Source: Actinobacteria bacterium 69-20 (GTDB taxonomy: Bacteria; Actinomycetota; Actinomycetes; Mycobacteriales; Nakamurellaceae). Taken from it: a stretch of DNA of 64,000 bases. The stretch spans positions 416,717 through 480,716 of the forward strand of contig MKSW01000033.1 of assembly GCA_001897425.1 (NCBI GenBank), written 5' to 3'. The notes under the pieces are model-generated. The model saw only the letters and a program-made list of their open reading frames with translations. It made no database searches and was not told where the DNA came from. Shown one piece after another: positions 61,820-64,000 of the stretch. Numbering within the stretch: position 1 is the stretch's first letter; every line of letters starts with the position of its first letter. A program made the position numbers and the translations under genes.

Positions 61820-63681
61820 TCGTCCTCCTCGTCCTCCTCGTTCACCGCCGATCGCCGGCGCCGCCACAACGCGGGCAGCGAGGGGACGGTGAACCGGTCC
61901 GGCGCGCCTTCCAGCACGCCGCCGGACGGATCGTCGTCACCGGCGATGCGCACCAGATCCCAGGCAGGGTGCAGGATCTCGCGGATCACGCGGACGGCCA
62001 GCGCGATCAGCAGCGCGTCCCGCACCACGGCAGCGATCGCGAACGGTTCGATCGGCAGGTTCTTCCCGGCGTCGGTGTCGAACGAGAGCATCAGCAGGAA
62101 CCACACCGCGACCTCGGCGAATTCCCACGCGAGCACGCGCCGCCAGCGCGGCAGTGCGAGCACCACCAGCGGCAGCAGCCACAGCGAATACTGCGGCGAG
62201 AACACCTTGTTCGTGAGCAGGAACGCGAGGATCACCAGGAACGCCAGTTGCGCGAACCGGGGTCGGCGCGCTGCGGACAGGGCCAGCCACCCGATGGCGC
62301 CGCACGCGATCAGGAACAGCACCAGCGAGAGGGAATTGAGCAGCGGGGTGGCGCTGCCGGCCAGGTTCGACCACCAGCGGTCGGTCGGCGCGATCACCGT
62401 GCTCAGGAAGTACCAGGAGTCCCATTCCGGGCCGCGCGACGCGTTCATGCTGAAGAACTCCGACCAGGCGCGTGGATAGAGCGCGAGGATCGGCAGGTTG
62501 ACCAGGAGCCAGGCGACCACGGTCGATACCAGCGTGATGGAGAACTGCCGCAGCCGTCCGCTGCGCAGGCAGAGCACCAGCAGCGGGCCGAGCAGCAGCA
62601 CCGGGTACAGCTTCGCAGCGGTGCCCAGGCCGAGCAGCACGCCGGCGAGCACCGAACGCTTGCGGGCCCAGCCGGCCATGCCGCCCGCGGTGAATCCGAT
62701 CGCGAGCAGATCCCAGTTGGTGAACGCATGCACCATGAGCAGCGGCGCGAGGCACATGATCGCCACGTCCCAGATGCGGCGACGGGCGATCCGGGCCGTC
62801 GACGCGATCGCCCAGAGGTAGAGCAGGCCCAGCAGGATCGCGGTGATCGTGAAGTAGGCGCCGACTTCCAGGGGGACGGGCAGGATGCCCGTCGACGTAG
62901 TGAAGTCCTTATACAGCGAGGTCAGTGCGGACGCGCCCCACATGAAATAGCCGGTCAGCACGGGGTATTCGAGATGACGAACCTCGCTCGCGGCGCTCGC
63001 CGGCGCCGGCACGAGTGCGCCGTCGACCACCTGGGAATAGCCAGATTGCTCGTCACCGACGAGGTCCGCCGGCCCGACCCCGACGGTGGTGCCGCCATCG
63101 ATCGCGACCCAGGCCTCGCCCTGCTGGTGCACCTCGCTCCGCGGGAATACCCGCCCCCCGGCCTCACCCGAGCCGTGGTCCACCCACGAGAACGCGTAGG
63201 GATTTCGCGACGGATCGTCGAGCCCGCGGCTAGCGTAGAGCGGGACGATGTCGTTGTAACAGCCGGTGATCCACGGCCGCTGCCCACCCTGGTCGAGTTC
63301 GCCGTTCGCACCGGTCTGGATGCACGGCGACTTCGCGAGCCAGCCCACGATGAGCGCAATGAGCCCCATCACCAGCGCCACGCGGAGCGGAGTGAACACC
63401 CGATTGCGCCCGACCGAGGCATGCACGCCGAGCGGGCCGCCGATCAGCGTCGACGCGCTCCGCACCGTGGGGTCGGTCCAGGTGGGGAACACGCGCTCGC
63501 CGGGCGAGAGGGATGCGCTGGGCGACAGCGCTTCTCGCCGTTCCGCTCGCCGTGCCTTTCGCGGCGAATCCCCCGATTCCGGGGGGAGGGCGGGCTCTCG
63601 CGTTTCGCGCCCGGCGTCGGTCCCGCCGTGCTCGTCATCGACGCGGTGGTGCCGGCCGCGGCTGGGGTCGTCCGGATTCAT
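61789..63681 (-). CDS. GT87-family polyprenyl-phosphate mannosyltransferase-like membrane protein
   Basis: 630 residues. An N-terminal cytosolic low-complexity part (about 1-100) is followed by about ten or more membrane helices. Typical GT87/DUF2029 segments are CYNDIVPLYASRGLDDPSRNPYAF near 138-161, FTNWDLLAIGFTAGGMAGWARKRS near 320-343 and LTNKVFSPQYSLWLLPLV near 490. The family uses polyprenyl-phosphomannose for envelope glycolipids; the M. tuberculosis relative is Rv0051. ATG 63681 overlaps the DUF5318 stop. The last ten residues lie inside the overlap with the racemase gene and may be an altered tail. Confidence 0.88.
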   Translation of the reverse strand: MNPDDPSRGRHHRVDDEHGGTDAGRETREPALPPESGDSPRKARRAERREALSPSASLSPGERVFPTWTDPTVRSASTLIGGPLGVHASVGRNRVFTPLRVALVMGLIALIVGWLAKSPCIQTGANGELDQGGQRPWITGCYNDIVPLYASRGLDDPSRNPYAFSWVDHGSGEAGGRVFPRSEVHQQGEAWVAIDGGTTVGVGPADLVGDEQSGYSQVVDGALVPAPASAASEVRHLEYPVLTGYFMWGASALTSLYKDFTTSTGILPVPLEVGAYFTITAILLGLLYLWAIASTARIARRRIWDVAIMCLAPLLMVHAFTNWDLLAIGFTAGGMAGWARKRSVLAGVLLGLGTAAKLYPVLLLGPLLVLCLRSGRLRQFSITLVSTVVAWLLVNLPILALYPRAWSEFFSMNASRGPEWDSWYFLSTVIAPTDRWWSNLAGSATPLLNSLSLVLFLIACGAIGWLALSAARRPRFAQLAFLVILAFLLTNKVFSPQYSLWLLPLVVLALPRWRRVLAWEFAEVAVWFLLMLSFDTDAGKNLPIEPFAIAAVVRDALLIALAVRVIREILHPAWDLVRIAGDDDPSGGVLEGAPDRFTVPSLPALWRRRRSAVNEEDEEDDYTPQVSGSV

Positions 63682-64000
63682 CGAGCCGCGCGACTGGTCC
63701 GGTGCGGTCGCTCACTCTTGCCATCACCCATGTCGCCGAAACGCGCGCCCATCACGAACGTCGCCACCAGGTGGTTCCACGAGCAGGTGCGGCACACCTC
63801 GACCTGGTGCACCGTGAACTCCTGGAAGCGGGTCGCGAGATCGTCCAACTCCGCCGGCGAGCGCGCGGAGTTCGCGATGGGTCCGAGCTCGTCGCCGAAC
63901 ACCCAATACACATGGGTGAGCGGCTCCTTGCGGCAGACGGGGCACGGCGTGGTCGTCGCGATCCCGTGGAACTTGGCCGCCCGCACCAGATACGGGGATG
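63678..64000 (-). CDS. DUF5318 protein (Rv0049-like), partial at window edge
   Basis: The visible part covers 106 residues and is still open at the right edge: the frame reads SPYLVRAAKFHGIATTTPCPVC upstream of the GTG at 63986, so that GTG is not the start. CPVC and CRTC form a probable zinc site; VYWVFGDELGPIANSARSPAEL and HQVEVCRTCSWNHLV match mycobacterial DUF5318. Function unknown. In M. tuberculosis ponA1 lies between Rv0049 and Rv0051; here the two neighbours overlap by ATGA and no penicillin-binding protein gene is present between them. Confidence 0.85.
   Translation of the reverse strand, partial: SPYLVRAAKFHGIATTTPCPVCRKEPLTHVYWVFGDELGPIANSARSPAELDDLATRFQEFTVHQVEVCRTCSWNHLVATFVMGARFGDMGDGKSERPHRTSRAAR

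Overview
The window is high-GC actinobacterial chromosome, most likely order Mycobacteriales. The evidence is the minus-strand series rpsF-ssb-rpsR-rplI, a nearby dnaB carrying an intein in its P-loop, and a GT87 polyprenyl-phosphate-mannose-type glycosyltransferase plus DUF5318 gene. These are the neighbours expected around Rv0049-Rv0058 of Mycobacterium tuberculosis. I cannot assign a genus. No tRNA, rRNA, CRISPR array, transposase or phage gene was seen.

Left part (1-28.4 kb). A HEPN/nucleotidyltransferase toxin-antitoxin-like pair runs off the left edge. Next is a purine-nitrogen locus: a nucleoside hydrolase, a PucR regulator, and a divergent allH-fdrA(allF)-allG operon resembling the E. 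coli oxamate carbamoyltransferase genes. A membrane diguanylate cyclase, a SIMPL-domain protein, a repeat-rich membrane protein and dnaB follow. The DnaB P-loop is split by a 417-residue class 3-type intein that carries LAGLIDADG motifs and two zinc-knuckle-like Cys clusters. Upstream of dnaB lie a cluster of DnaA-box-like 9-mers and a less GC-rich islet of small unknown genes. Two MFS transporters, a secreted SLH-like protein, an inositol-phosphatase/acyl-CoA dehydrogenase pair, lplA and the ribosomal/ssb genes complete this part. A short dispersed repeat (consensus about GTATGACGMTGTTCGCG) recurs here in both orientations.

Central catabolic region (28.5-61.8 kb). About 33 kb of catabolic genes lies between rpsF and the GT87 gene, which are near neighbours in M. 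tuberculosis. It has three blocks. Block A (28.5-39.2 kb) encodes a split 2Fe-2S/FAD/FAD amine dehydrogenase, a DapA-family enzyme, a polar amino-acid ABC transporter, a VOC protein, an SDR, an IclR regulator and a 3-hydroxyacyl-CoA dehydrogenase-like protein. Block B (39.3-52.3 kb), visibly more AT-rich in its first half, repeats the same functional set with different architecture: the 2Fe-2S and FAD parts are fused, and a complete LLM-SDR-SDR-IclR operon is present. In block A that operon survives as a 54-codon in-frame deletion fusion followed by SDR and IclR paralogues. Block C (52.3-61.8 kb) has a six-gene operon (class III aminotransferase, AcoX-like protein, two GcvP-like subunits, two CoA-transferase subunits), divergent from an aldehyde dehydrogenase and a proline-racemase-family enzyme.

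How it may work. Epimerase, D-amino-acid-type flavin dehydrogenase, DapA-family deaminase and semialdehyde dehydrogenase are the four steps of bacterial trans-4-hydroxy-L-proline catabolism, so import and breakdown of hydroxyproline or a related cyclic amino acid is the best working hypothesis. The GcvPA/GcvPB-AcoX-aminotransferase-CoA-transferase operon and the LLM/SDR genes are not explained by that pathway and are the best candidates for undescribed chemistry. Similar palindromic sites sit before most of these operons, suggesting one IclR-controlled regulon.

Right edge (61.8-64 kb). The GT87 gene overlaps the racemase gene tail to tail by 31 bp and is preceded by a DUF5318 gene that runs off the window.
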